Of a stretch of 64,000 nucleotides of DNA, positions 41,104-54,900 are shown piece after piece. The translations under genes were made by a program, and so were the position numbers. The stretch comes from Lepturacanthus savala (Eukaryota; Chordata; Actinopteri; Scombriformes; Trichiuridae), in the NCBI GenBank assembly GCA_030544235.1, contig CM060466.1:23083575-23147574 (forward strand). The letters run 5' to 3'. The stretch's first letter is position 1, and the number at the start of each line of letters is the position of its first letter. The notes beneath the pieces were generated by a model. It was not told the origin of the DNA. It did no database searches and saw only the letters and a program-made list of their open reading frames with translations.

Positions 41104-42001
41104 CAACCGTTCAAATGTGTGGGTTTACTTAGAAATTTCCTTATTTTTGAAAGAAAATCACTGTTTTTTTCAATGAAGAATAACTCAGAAATACACTCTA
41201 TGCACTGTTAATGTGGTAAATGACTATTCTAGCTGCAAATGTCTGGTTTTTGGTGCAATATCTACATAGGTGTATAGAGGCCCATTTCCAGCAACTATCA
41301 CTCCAGTGTTCTAATGGTACAATGTGTTTGCTCATTGCATCAGAAGACTAATGGATGATTATAAAACCCTTGATGCTATCATGTTAGCACAACTGAAAAC
41401 AGTTTAGCTGGTTAGAAAAGCGAGAAAACTGACCTTCTTTTGAGCAGGTTGAGTATCTGGAACATCACATTGGTGGGGTCACAAATCATTATTTCTAACA
41501 ATGCCAATGTCAGTCAGTCAGTCATTTTCTATACCTGCTTATTCCTTATTAGGGTCGCAGGGGTCTGCTGGAGCCAATCCCAGCGCGTTACGGCGAGAGG
41601 CAGGGATACACCCCAGATGGTCGCCAGCCAATCGTGGGGCACACACACCATTCACTCACACACTCACACCTACGGGCAATTTAGAGTCTCCAATTAACCT
41701 CAGCATGTTTTTGGACTGTGGGAGGAAGCCGGAGTACCCGGTGAAAACCCACGCAGACACAGGGAGAACATGCAAACTCCACACAGAAAGGTCCCAGACC
41801 CAGGACCAAGGAGGTCTTGAACCTGTGACCTTCTTGCTGTGAGGCAACAGCGCTGACCCCTGCTCCACCGTGTCACCCCACAATGCCAATGTCTTGATAA
41901 TATTTCTATTCATTTTCCAACTCATGGTGGTAAATAAAAGTGTGACTTTCCATAGAAAACACAAAATTATCTGGATGACCTCAAATGTTTGAATGGTATT
42001 G
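41104..42001. mobile_element. Tc1/mariner-type MITE (copy 1), interrupted by a SINE
   Basis: The left end CAACCGTTCAAATGTGTGGG and right end CCTCAAATGTTTGAATGGTATTG are inverted repeats. The interior (e.g. 'CTTAGAAATTTCCTTATTTTTGAAAG', 'TTAATGTGGTAAATGACTATTCTAG') matches, in reverse orientation, the copy at 47578-48089. Removing the inserted SINE and one target copy leaves about 516 bases, matching the 512-base intact copy. No transposase. Confidence 0.8.
41512..41879 (-). mobile_element. Full-length tRNA-derived SINE with 14-bp target duplication
   Basis: On the minus strand the element starts GGGGTGACACGGTGGAGCAG. It carries a perfect B-box-like GGTTCAAGACC (plus strand 41813-41823) and ends in (GACT)n. 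It is flanked by the exact 14-bp duplication ACAATGCCAATGTC (41498-41511 and 41880-41893). The duplication and oriented tail indicate target-primed retrotransposition into the Tc1-like MITE. Confidence 0.85.
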
Positions 42002-43902
42002 CACATCATTTAAATGTAATGTAGCCTTTAAAACCAGGAAAAGACAATGGATTTGTCCTTTCTGTCCCCATCCTAGCAGGTTATATGATAGGAACATCCT
42101 GCGTTATGGGGACACATCCACCGTTTCTTACCTCTCCTACAAACGTCAGCTATGTTTCCTCTTTTTAAGTGTCACAAACAAACAGCAGAGGCTCTTGCAG
42201 TGACAACATGCTGAGTTTGTCTCCCTACAACAAAAAACTCCTTGCTTCCCACCCTGGCTCCCGACTCTACCCGATTCCTTTTGAAGTGTCTCTGCACGTT
42301 CCCGTTACATCCGATTGATTACCACTGCCCTCGCTGCAGGATTAAAGTTGTGCAGAGAACCAGAAGCCTGAACTGTGCAGATTAATTCCAGCAGCTCTCA
42401 TGTAGCCTCCGGACACTCAGGCTTACAGCAGTCCCACCTGAAGCAGCCTTCTGCAAATCTGCAGGGACACAACAACCATGAAAGTCCACCGACGTCATGT
42501 TTGACTCGCTGACAATTCTGATGACTCATTCCTGCAGTCGGATCCTTCCCATTTTCATTCCTTCACCTCATCTACTCATACACAAAAGTACAAAGCTATG
42601 AAACAAATATGTACTGATACATTGACATGTTGGCATCAATCTATTATTTTTTCTATATGGAGAGGATTGATGGATTCATAAAGGTGCCTCTCTTTGCATA
42701 TTTAAAGCTTTCATTGGTAAATTCACATTTGTGAAATGCTTTCTCTTTTTCTAACAGCCATCACTTCATCTGTGTGGATAATCTGTTCCCTAGAGTCTGC
42801 TCTGAACTTAGTAAAACTGCATTTCCATACTAACGGGCCATCAAGTTTTTTCTCTGATATTTTTCAGAAATATTGTATGCTGCCATTTTGGAAAGGTCTT
42901 CATTATAAAGGAGATGTGTTCCAAGGCACTTCATGGTTAAATAAAGGTTTTAAATATATAAACTTTACCCTGCCCATGCCGGGTCAAACCAATTATCATC
43001 TTTAAAATATTATGTTAAAATAGAGTAGGTATGTCTGATAAATTCAACATACAGGCTGATGGAGAAATGTCACATTTTGTTAGTTTATTCATATAAAAAA
43101 ACACATGATACTTTTAGATAATAAAAAAGATACAAAATGGTTAGTATTACGGAAATTGAGGACACTAACAGAGGGGGAAAAGTACAGAAAGATTGTACTC
43201 AAGTAAAAGTATCTTTCCTTTGCTTAAATCCTACTCAAGTAAAAATAAAAAGTGTTTCACTTAAAATGTCATTTGAGAAAAAGTACTTAATTAAATCTAA
43301 TTAGCTTTCCTCTTGAGAATTTGATGTTTCTTCTTCTCGAATGTCCTCCATGACCTCCCTCTATATTAAATAGTAAAAATGCTGTGTGAAATCCTGCATA
43401 ATCTTCTTTAATTGACAGCAGATTTTTTTGTTATTATTGTCTCTATCCGTTTAATTTTACACAGTACTTAGGCCTGGTTCCACTAGAATTAAATAAAATA
43501 CTCAAGTACAAGTAAAAGTACTAATTTTAAAAACTACTTAAAAAAGCACTCATAAAAGCTACTCAATCACAACACTAGTAAATGTGATTAGTTACTTCCC
43601 ACCCCTTCAAACTAAGATAAATATTATTCATATAAAAGGTCAGTATTTTTCAAAAACAGATCTATACACCTTTATAAAGTGTTAAATTAATATATATGAA
43701 GGGGCAAATGTCAAAAATGACAGCAAATTCAATAACTTTAATGAGTCAGTAGTGTTGTCCTTTCCATAACGTTTCTCATCCGGCCTGTGCGCGTGGCTTT
43801 TTAATTGGCCCCTGCCTGATGACACTCAATTGATTGCTCTCATTTGCAGGTGGCGCGTCTGGGCGCGTGTGAGCAAAAAAAAAACAGCGTCAGCAACTGG
43901 CG

Positions 43903-46900
43903 ATGTCTTGCAAAGAGAAAGGAGAAACAACTTCGTTTTTATTCGTAGTGACCATTTATTTTTACTCGTTTCAGCTCTGCAGCTCGCTGACTTTGGGCCA
44001 GAGGAGGGATGGTTCCGGCGCTCAGCGAGGTCACGAGTCAACAGCTGCCAGGTGGGAGAAGGTCGGAGGAGACGGCGACGTCCGGCAGGGGAGAAGAAAC
44101 TCTGGAGAACAGGTCCTACACCCGCGTAAACTCAACCGGAGAGATCTCCGCGAGCCTCGGCCCGAATCCGCCGGTTTTACCGGAGAGGCGCTATCACCTT
44201 TCTATGGACCCGAACTCGATGAAATGTACAGAAAATTTGCGCAGAGCAGCTTGTTTTGGACATTTGGAAACGTCAGCACGCAGCAAAAGTCTTGGCCTTC
44301 ACGTTCTGAGGATGGATATCAGAGCGACTCCACAGGTATTCACATAATGCAGGAGATCTTTATGATGTCCTCATTCTATTACAATAATGGCCTGAGTCAT
44401 TGTTCAAAGATCTGGGGAAACACAAACTTCTGCTGAGAATATTATGTTTGTTAATCATTTGAACCAAAAAGGCCTTGATAGTGGATGACTGGACGTGTCA
44501 CTTATGAAACATTAAAGAATAAAGTGACTTCAGGCCAATTTATGAACATTCTAGTGTGATTTTCAGTGACTTTAAACTTGACTTAAACCATCCTTTTAAT
44601 TCCAAAGTGGAAACTCAAAACTCACATTACCTGGAGTCAAACTAAACAAATTTCACGTCCCTTTTTCATCACTTTCCCGGGTCTTTGCCTGTTTTTTATT
44701 GAACGCAACTCATTTCCAACGTCCAGTTTGACAACTTTTTGAAACCTGAGATGTGACAAATTTCCATCGAAGTGATGACACTCAACTGCCATTAGCACGG
44801 TTAATAGACTGAAGATCCTGGAACTTCTTTTCTTTTTTATATTTGCCTTTATCGTTACTTAGCTATTATTATTATTATTATTAAAGTATAACTTGTGAAA
44901 TTTAGACTTTATTATAAAACATTGTCGCTCTTTATCACTTGCCAGTTCAAATTGATCGAAGAATCATGTTTAGAGCTTCTTCTGCACCATAGAAGCTTCT
45001 TGAAGCAGACGCCACCATGAAAGCTTGTTAAATTACCCAAGTGAAGGCATTTTATCCTGACCTGGTCCTATAGGGTGTAAAGAGTATGATCCTTTCAACT
45101 AAGGATTAAGGTGATTTTTACCAAACATGGCAGCATCCAAAAACTCACTTTTGTCAAAAAATTACATAGACTACTATTTTATATGGCATATAGAAGCATA
45201 TTTGTTTTTAATGTCCTTTTTAGGTTCCAATGGTGTCCAGGGGAAGATCTTGGGTCCGTCTTCAGACTCCATTCCATCCCTCTCTGAGTGGCTGGCTATG
45301 AGCCCTGTGGTGCAGTGTGACCATGAAGTCATGACTTTCACTGCCTCTGGAGAAGGAACCACACAACTGTTCGTGGACAGGGGTAAGATGCATGAAATTT
45401 CTGAGGGCTACAGTGGTCTTATGAACATCAGATACAATATGCAAATGGTAGGAAGGACATTTTCCTCCAAGAAAATTGGCAATCGGCAGAGAAACTCAAT
45501 GCCTTTAGTAGTTCCTTGCCCAAGTACCTGTGCCTAAGTAGTTATTTAAAATGTATACATTTAAAACAAAGAAAAATGGTAAACCCTCACAGTGGAGAAG
45601 TTGAAATCTGTAAATATTTCTCTCTGCAGAGGGAGCCTCTCCTATACCTCCATCCCAGTTAACTCCCAACTGCGGTTACTTGGTGAGGACGTCATGGAGT
45701 GACCTTCAGATGATGATGTCGTACGATGCCTGTTACGTTACTCAGGAGGTATCAGCGGCGCCTAAATTTCCACTAGTCGTCATTCTGTGTCATTTTTTTT
45801 TTAACCCGTCACACCCTCTCGTCTTTCTCTCGGTCAGAATGGAAATTACGTGCTGCCCATGCTGTGGTGGGGCAGCCCGCTGAAGCTGTCCTGCCCAGTA
45901 CAGATGCCTGTTCCAGCCCTGTCTCACCCTGCCCCTACAGTCTACTGCTCCCCTTATGCCATGGCAGTGCAGGTTGCTGGGGAGGAGCAGGATATACATA
46001 CGCTGGGAACCATAGGTGCGTTAGCGCTTAAGGCTTAGTGCTAAGATGTTAAGTTGATGATGTTCTAATGTTTAATAGCATCCACATGTACACAATGTGT
46101 ATTTATTCATTAACTTCTATTTAAATTGCTTTTAAAGGACGTTCCTCTGAAAGTCATCACACATGATTTAACTCAAACAAAAAGTATGTGTTTTACAGTG
46201 AATGGAGGCCGAGTTCCCTTCGTATCTGCGGAGTGTGCGTACCATATCAGCTCCCAACCTCAGGATCTGCTGTTCTTCATCTACTTCAGTGCTCCTTGTC
46301 TCAATGTTGGAGTAAGTTAATTTTTTAAGGATTATTGTGGCAGATGACCAATTTGTTTGTTTGTTTGCATTTTATGTAACGCTTTCTCTCTTTTTTTTTT
46401 TTTTTTTTTCTTTTTCCAGGATACGCTGGATCTCCAGCTTATATTAGATGAGCATAGGTACATTCTCTCCTGTCCAGTCCATCATGTTCTGTCTTATCCA
46501 CCTCTGTCTCCTGGTTATCCCAAGTTTCCCTACGTCCCTGATAATGCACCTATACCTCCTCTTCCCCAACCTCCGATCAAGGAGAAGGAACTTCCTGACC
46601 ACCAATACCACTTCCTCTACCCTGACTATTACTCCCAGCTTCCCCAGTTCTACCCTCCCGGCTTTCAACCCATCCGCCCCCCTCAGCCCACCCCAGGCAG
46701 TCCTCCCGGGCCTCAGCAGACCCTCTACCCCTCAGGGTCTGGAGAGCACCAAAAACACCCAGCCCCTCAAGCTACGTCTGAATTACCTGTCGATCCCTCT
46801 CAGTATCTATATGGTCTGTATTACCACTTCTACCACACTGCAGTGACACCAGCTCCGACCCCAGCTACTCAACCACCCCCTACCCTTCCTCCAGTTGTCC

Positions 46901-48900
46901 AGCAAACCAAATCTCCAACAGATCTTTTTTACCAACAGTATTCCTTTCAGACGCCTTACTATCCTGCACCCACTGTGGTGCCAGTGACGAGAGAAAAAAC
47001 AAGTCAGTTCAGGCAAGAGGACTTCAATTACGATCCATATGACGTTTTCTACCTAAAACCGGGCGTTGATGTGCAGTTTCCTTACATTTCACCACCTATT
47101 ACCGCTCCAACTCCACCTCCGGCCAAGACAGCAGCTCCCCAACACCCCAGCTATCCCTACGACCATTTTTACTCCCAGTGGCCAATATATTACCTGCCTC
47201 CCACCGCTCCGCCTACCAGGGGGGAACCACAGCCCTCCACTGATGAGCCTCAGAAACCAGTGGTTCAGCAAACCACCTGCCCTCCTGACTCTGAAACCTA
47301 TTGTGGGTACCACCCTTATCCTTATTACCATACTCACCACCCACCTGTGCCCACATATCCAACGATTAAACCACCAGTGAAAAAGCCCATCCCCACCACG
47401 ACTCCCATCCCCACCACAACGTCTACAGTGTTTACTCCAACTCTGCCGGCTCCACAGCCCCCTGAACTCCGGTGTCTGATGAGCGGGTTGAAGGTCTTCC
47501 TGCCCTTTGCTCACCCAGAGTCTATCCAGGTCAGAGGTCAGTGTGGCTTTTCATCCCTCCAAGAGATGATAAATGTACATTACCATTTAAAAAGTTTGCA
47601 GTCACCCAGACAATTTTGTGTTTTCCATGAAAAGTCACACTTTTATTTACCACCATGAGTTGTAAAATGAAAAAATATATTTGAGATATTGAGTTTAGAA
47701 ATAATGATTTGTATTTGAGATTTTTTTTTTCCTTCAAACTTTACTTTCATCAACTGAAGGTCAGTTTTCTAGCTTCTCTAACCAGCTAAACTGTTTTCAG
47801 CTGTGCTAACATGGTAGCACAAGGGTTTTCTAATCATCCATTAGTCTGACGCAATGAGCAAACACATTGTACCATTAGAACACTGGAGTGATAGTTGCTG
47901 GAAATAGGTCTCTATACACCTGTGTAGATATTTCACCAAAAACCAGACATTTGCAACTAGAATAGTCATTTACCACATTATGTATAGTGTATTTCTGATT
48001 GGTTTAAAGTTATCTTCATTGAAAAAAGGTGTTTTTTCTTTCAAAAATAAGGAAATTTCTAAGTGACCCCAAACTTTTGAACGATAGTGTAACTTTTGCT
48101 CACAACTTTAAACTATAGTATAAACTATAAATTTGCAAGAAGTCTCCTCTTTCCTGTAGACATAGAAGCAGCATCCACTTGGTTTTTCATTTGGAGAGAA
48201 AATGTGTTGATTGCTGGATTTGATGCTTTCATCCCCTCAACATTTTCTTTAGTTACTTCCAGGGATTATTTACTATTACAGCAGGATCTAACTATTATTT
48301 TCCTTGTTGATTAATCTGCTGATTTATTTTATCAATCAATCCTTTTTTTTATATAAAATTAACAAAAGTTCCCAGTATATTTTGTTCTCACTCAAAATAT
48401 TTTGTGTTCAATCGACCATTTCAAAATCCAAAGAGTTTTATTGTCATTGACACAGAAAATCCCCATGTTCTCACAATTATGAAGCTGCAACCATTGTAGC
48501 TTATAATTTTCAGTCTGTTGCCCTCTTCAGTATCAACTATGGACATGCAAGTCAGCTGTGATATGGGAGAAACCATACATTTAACAGAATATTGGCTGCA
48601 TATTAGCATCCACACTAGCTGTAAGATGCCATGTTCCTATATCACTCTTTCACTCCTAAAATAAAAGTATTTACTGCTACACAAGCAGCACATTTCTAAC
48701 GGTCTTCTGTTTCAAATCCCAGATAAAAAGAAGACATGGCTATTCCTGCCCAGCGTTCCTTCCCAGTGTGAGTACAAGATACTGAAGGCTGATCATTCTG
48801 GGGTAATCTTTTACGCTCCTCTGCCTGCCTGCCACAGCCAGTTACGGGTGAGGTCCTCTCTAATACTTTGTCACTTCCTCCATGTGAGTCATATTATTTA

Positions 48901-48963
<63 letters not shown>

Positions 48964-51900
48964 GTTTCACTTTTACCGTGTCCATGCTATTTAAAGAAAA
49001 AAGATGGAGTCAAGTCATTTTGATGACGAGATTAACTTGGAACAGTTACAAAAAACTTCCATGAAATGGTATTATGAGAGTCCTCCTAATAAGGATAAAC
49101 AGTAACAAAAGTGAACATTTGAGAAGTTCAGTTGGCATATTAACATGCTAATGGTAGTATGTATACAGTATGTTGGCAGACTAGATCTTTCATTGTACTG
49201 TACTGAGTTTTTTTTTTCCCTCTCTTTTTGAAATGAGAATCTCTTTTTCCTGTGGTCCATGTTAAAATTCCCACACACTACTCGCATCTGTAACTGAGAC
49301 CGTACAACAGGCAACAGCTGCAGCAGCTGCACTCGTATAGATCTGAACACGTTTTAATTGTATATAATCAAACATGCACAGCATACGAAGACAAAGACAA
49401 GCTCAGAGTAGTGCACTGTATTATAATAATCATAGACAGACTAAAGGGCAGGCAGAAGTGGTTTAATTTAGGTGTTTATCTGAGCTTTACAGTAATTTTA
49501 GTAGTTGTTGAATAGCTTTTCTTCTATTTTTGCTAATATGTATTTCTGTTAATGGGTGGACGAAATATTTAGAATTGCCTTTACATACAGTGTAATGCAG
49601 TCCAGTAAGTGACGCTACAAAGAACAAAAGTACCTTGGATTGTGGACACTGGTGTTTTCCACCATGTGGTTGACACTAGGATTTATGACACTAGTCTGGC
49701 ATGTATATGAAACACAGAAGAGCAGTTTTTCATAGTCGGCACCTCATATTTGATTAATCCCATATGGTCTGTATGCAGCATTTGCTCTGCATGCATCTGC
49801 AGAGGGTTTTCATGTTCTTTGCAATCTAACAAGTAAAAGATAATATATATATATATACTTTTTTTTTTCTTTGCTAGAACCATGTGTTTGTTACTGACGT
49901 TACTGATTTCGCTCTCTTTCTCTAGACCTTTACAACCCTTTCCTTGCCTCTGAGGTTTTTTGACCTTTCCATCGGCCAGTATAGGACTCTGGACTTGCAA
50001 TGCTCCTATCAAACAAAACCTGATATTCCTCCACCAATTCCCCCATCTTACCCACCGACCCCACCCAGCACCACAGAGGATCTGATCACCCACCCTGCTC
50101 TCCCCAAGCCTAAAGTCGTGTGCTCCTCCAATCAGATGACTGTGGAGCTCCCGCCCGGCCCCATCTCTGGAATTGTTGTTAAAGGTGTGTGTGTGTGTGT
50201 GTGTGTGTTCCAGGTGCATATGGTTGCCATCAGCTCTGCATGAGTTGAATTTAAACATGCTTCAGTGGGGCTGCACTGGTGTACAGTTAAATGGGGGGGG
50301 GAGGAGAAAAAAGGTAGGCTTGGTTGTTTTGACTGAGAAACAAAAAATGTCTCACCATGCTGAGAGCTGCGGTTGTTGCCATTTTAAGACTACACTAAAA
50401 TAACTTAAAGTTCCCCTCCACTCAAAAACATGCTTTTCTTGTACTTACAGTTGGATGTTTAGCTCTGTAATGTATGGCCGGGTGTCAGTGGGGGTAGTTA
50501 TAACTTTGTTTTATTGTTCTATATAGCCTTAGTTAATAGAATCCACATATCTACAATATGAATCTTCATTAATAGTTCAATTAAAATTGTTATTTCAAGA
50601 AAATTCCTCTGAAAGCCATCAACTAATTGTGTGTGTGGGTGGGTGGCTGTCTTAATAAGAAAAGAACATAGAAACAAATACATGAACGGAATAAATTACA
50701 AGATTTGTATACTTGAAGCCTGCAGTTAACACTGAATGGAACTAACATTGAAGTAGGAAACCTCTTGTCTCCAGTAGTTTCACTTTTGAAATTAAAAATA
50801 TTTGCATAATCATGGGTTCTGGGAGGCAATGTCATTTTAAAGATTTCAATAATAATTGAAGCATTTTTGTGGGGGTGAAAAAAACATATCTGACATACAT
50901 TTGTACTTCAAGTACAGTAATTATCCATCTCAAAGTATGTCTGGAGCTGATCTTTACAGTATGATGCCATTTCTACTTTTTCAGACCTTAAAGGGAACCA
51001 GGTAAATATCCAGGATGCCCAAAATCACTGCGGATATTCAGCCAACAAAGGAAAAGACGGCAAAATCCGTTTGAGTGTCCAGTTGCACTCGAGCTGCTTG
51101 AATGTGCAGGCAAGTATCGACTTAGATTTCACACCGAGCACATGACCTTTTCCTGTAATTGATCATTTGCAGAACCTATTAACTCTTGTATAAACATTGT
51201 TCTCTAAAAGGGTAAAATGTACATCATCGCTGTTGTCTACATGACAGCATACGGGAGAAAGGAGACTGAGTTTTCTTGTCCCGTTTCCATCTCGTGGCCC
51301 AAAAAAGGTGGATTTGTTTATATCTCACAAAGGCTATTAAATTTGCCAAAGAATGTTTCCTCCAGGCCATTCAGAGTTATTTTAACTGTGTGGCTGACAT
51401 TTGTCATGCTGTCCCTCAGAGTGCGACCTTACCAGCGAACAGCGTCTCCCCTGCGGACCGAGCTACGTATCCCAGCCACAGTGCCTCTCCGTGGGCTGCT
51501 GCTTCAGCAAGCACCCCCCTTCCTGCTACTACCCAATGGATGGTGAGCTGCAGTTTGCGTCCCCACTGGCATTTTCACGCCACTTAGCGGAGTACAGTTG
51601 AGCTGTTTTGGGTACGGATATGTAAGCGCTACAGCTGCTGGACGTGTGAAGAGGCATGTCCAGGGCCAGCGCAGCATGATTCAAGCTGGCAGTGACACAG
51701 AGTGTGAAAAGGGTATATGATACCTTGGGTCTCATTATCAATTGCTTCCTGAGATTTCTGACCTTTTATTCATCTGACCTTTACATAACTATGTATATGT
51801 GTTTGTGTCCTCCTCCTCCAGAGTGCACTATTGACCGCCACTTTGTCTTCTCCGTGCCTGCCGCCCTCACCGAGCCCCCTCTTTCCCCCGGTCTGCTTGT

Positions 51901-54900
51901 TACTGCTGGCGAGTCTGCCTGCAAACCTCAGAAAGTGACTTCTGACTATGCCTTTTTTAAGGTCCCGATGGACAGCTGCGGGGCACGCAGAATGGTGAGT
52001 TTTAATGAATGAACAACGCTGCCGTCTCTAGATCCATTTGGTTTGTCTGTTCTGGGCGACTGGAGAGAAATGACCACGCAACATGGTGAGCTTCACGGAG
52101 GGAAACCATTCCCCATGTAGATGTAACAGACTCAATCTAAAGAAATAAATCAATAAAATTCTGTTGAATTGCATACTACATATGAGCAAACTAAGGAATA
52201 TTCTGCCAATTCTATCCCTCTAGTTGCTGCTTAGTAACACTAAATGTTATAAACTGTACCTATTTAAGGGATTTTAGATTTGTCATTTTTAACCATATAT
52301 TACAATATGTACCAATGTCGTCCTACCAAATTGTGTCATTTGCTGTTGTAACAGGAGGTGGGAAAAGCAGTGATCTACATATTGGAGGTCGTTAACATTG
52401 TTAAGGCCATCAGCCTCAACTATGGCACCATCACAAGAGATTCTCCTGTCAGGTCAGTGCAGGCTGTTGTGCAGGTTTTCATGAAGGCCGAGCACTACGG
52501 ATGAATTGGTTAGATTTATTAACGTACTGAAGTGCCGTTTGCAGCGTTGTTGAGAACCGCTTTATGGCTGCTTACAGCTTTCTTAATAACCACTGATCTG
52601 ATTGACTTCACACATGGTACTGCACTCTCTTGGGTCTTCAGCAATACACCACCAAAGAGTGAACCACATTGGAGAAACAGTTCTTGAGATATGCAAAGGA
52701 CGGTTATACGTATACAAATGGCAAGAGAAACCATCCTTGAAAGTTGGATCATGGTGCCATGTATTGGGCAAATGGCACCAAGTTTGTCATGGTCACTCAG
52801 AAGTCATATTTAATAGGGCTGTCAAAATAAAGCATTAATTTTCATTAATTCTAGTACAAGTAACGCAGGTTAATTGCACTATTAATTCCAGTTCGTCTGT
52901 TTGACCAGTTCCTCTGCAGAGCGGAGGGCTCAGCAAAAAGCAGAAAAGCAAAAGGGAAGAGCAGATTGGAAAAACAGATTTACAAATGGAAATAAATCCT
53001 ATACGTTTAAGATTTTTTATAAATTACCTATTTACCAAAATCTATTTGAGATATTATGAAATTTCTCATGATCAATTTATTTTGTTTGACTGCTTGACAG
53101 CTATAATATTTACATGTCCACTAATTTGTAAGAAGGGTTATATAAAATGTATTAGGATCAAATTCAAAATGGCAGGTAATCAGAGTGCTAACATTTGACC
53201 AAATCACACCAACTGGTACAGAACCCTTGGAGGGTGTATTGGGTCCAGCAATAGTTTGAAATTAACCAGAATGGTTCTTAAGATATGTGACACATACAGA
53301 GTCCTTGCTTTAAGGGATGATGCAATCTCCAAAGGAATTGTATGGTAATCTGTGACAAAAGTTTGCAAGCAAAAAGGCTTTGGCTCTCAAGGTAAAAAGG
53401 TTGTGAACTAAGATTAGTTGCTTAAAGGAAGTCTGAGAACCAATTGCTTGAAAACTGGTCAAAAAATAATCAGTAAAAGTAACGGGTAATTCACTTTGTA
53501 GTTCTTCAAAATAAAATAAATTCTCTGCCCTCTACCACATATTATATGGTCTCTCCTTTTATACCTCTTAGGAAACTAAATAGTTTTTATTTTACTGAAG
53601 CGTATTCCTTGATGTCTTTGTAAAAGGTAGATCCTCATTTTTTAGATTAATAGATATAATGGTTTTTGTTCACAATTCTCACCCCCATTTTCTTCTCACT
53701 CATTCTCAGGTTGCTGGTGGAGTGCAGATACATGCCGGGCTCTCACCTGACCGTGAGCTACTTGGTCAAAACTCCAACCCTGGGACCTGCAGTCCAGACT
53801 CAGGGAGCGTTTGGAGTCCAGCTCAGGATTGCCAAAGGTAGTTGTTTATCTCCATCACAAATGGTTGAATACCCAGGAAGTTGTAATTTTGTGCCATATG
53901 AGCCAGTCAAGATGGCTGTTAATCAAAGAACAAATATACAGATGTGATGCATAACAATGTAATGCGTTCTTCATGCCAGGTGAAGCCTTCAAAATACATT
54001 GCCTTACTTGCCCAATATGTTACTTTACTTGGTTCTGAGTAGGTGGTATGTGGTTCACGAAGTAATCTCCTTCTGTTTGAACATGCCTCCTCTCATCTCA
54101 GATGCCATGTACAGCAGCTACTACCCTCAGTATCACCAGCCCCTGCAGATGCTGCTGGGGAAACCCCTCTACCTAGAAGTGCGGCTGCTCAACGCTCCAG
54201 ATCCCAGTTTGTTGCTGCTGGTGCACTACTGTGTGGCCTACCCCCGCTCTGGAAAAGCTGTGTGGGTGGTGCTTTACAACGGGTATGTTTGAACATCTCC
54301 TGTGCTTCAGTGTCCAGTGAAACATCAGGACAGAAATAGGAAATCACTGCACATATAAAATATTACATCTTACAGGTGTTTTATACTGACATGAGATAAT
54401 GGGATGAGAAGTGTATTTTGTAACGTATTGTTCCGTTATCTAATGGTCTTACTGATCTGGTGTCATTTCCTAGATGTCCCAACCCTTTGGACCCAGCCCC
54501 CCAGCAGGCTGTGGTGTTGAATCCTCCACCTCCCTCTCCTCAGGGTCAGATCCGCCGCTTCAACATCAGCACCTTCCAGTTTCTTCCCGATGGCGAGTTC
54601 AAGGACATGAATGAAGAGGTAAGCATAAAGGACCCTCCTGATACTGAGGTTAAATACTCATCGATTGCATCTTTGTACTGTGCAGTTTGGGGCTTCAGGC
54701 AAAAACTGACAAACATGAGGCTGTGGGGAAACTCTTTGGTTGTGCAAAACATTACATGGCTTACAATGTAAGAATGTCACTTTTTTTTAAAGGCCATTGA
54801 AGAAGGGGGGTAAAAATAAGCTTAAGTAATATAGGACAAGTAAATACAAGCAAAATCGCAGTTCAACAAATAAATGTTTTATTTAATAAAAGGCACCAGA

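Larger units (their letters stand above)
38553..43902. other. Spacer between the EMP gene and the ZP gene (divergent)
   Basis: The EMP promoter should lie near 38.6-38.7 kb and the ZP promoter just before 43.9 kb. Between them I recognise: a double hairpin (39167-39227); a GC-richer, non-repetitive stretch (39870-40560); a Tc1-like MITE with a SINE inserted in it (41104-42001); and a repeat with 'TACTCAAGTAAAAGTA' units at about 43195-43560. The open frame at 39871-40338 is not convincing. Confidence 0.5.

Noticed and set aside
45127..45223. Upstream extension of the ZP exon 2 open frame
   Set aside because: It is intronic read-through before the acceptor TTTTTAG; exon 1 supplies the signal peptide.
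46136..46198. Earlier start for ZP exon 5 (AAAG/GACGTT)
   Set aside because: The phase does not fit exon 4, which leaves one base; the acceptor at 46197-46198 restores phase and the ZP-N sequence.
49683..50258. 191-codon minus-strand open frame
   Set aside because: It is the antisense of ZP exon 8 plus (CA)n; the plus strand has the conserved protein and splice sites.
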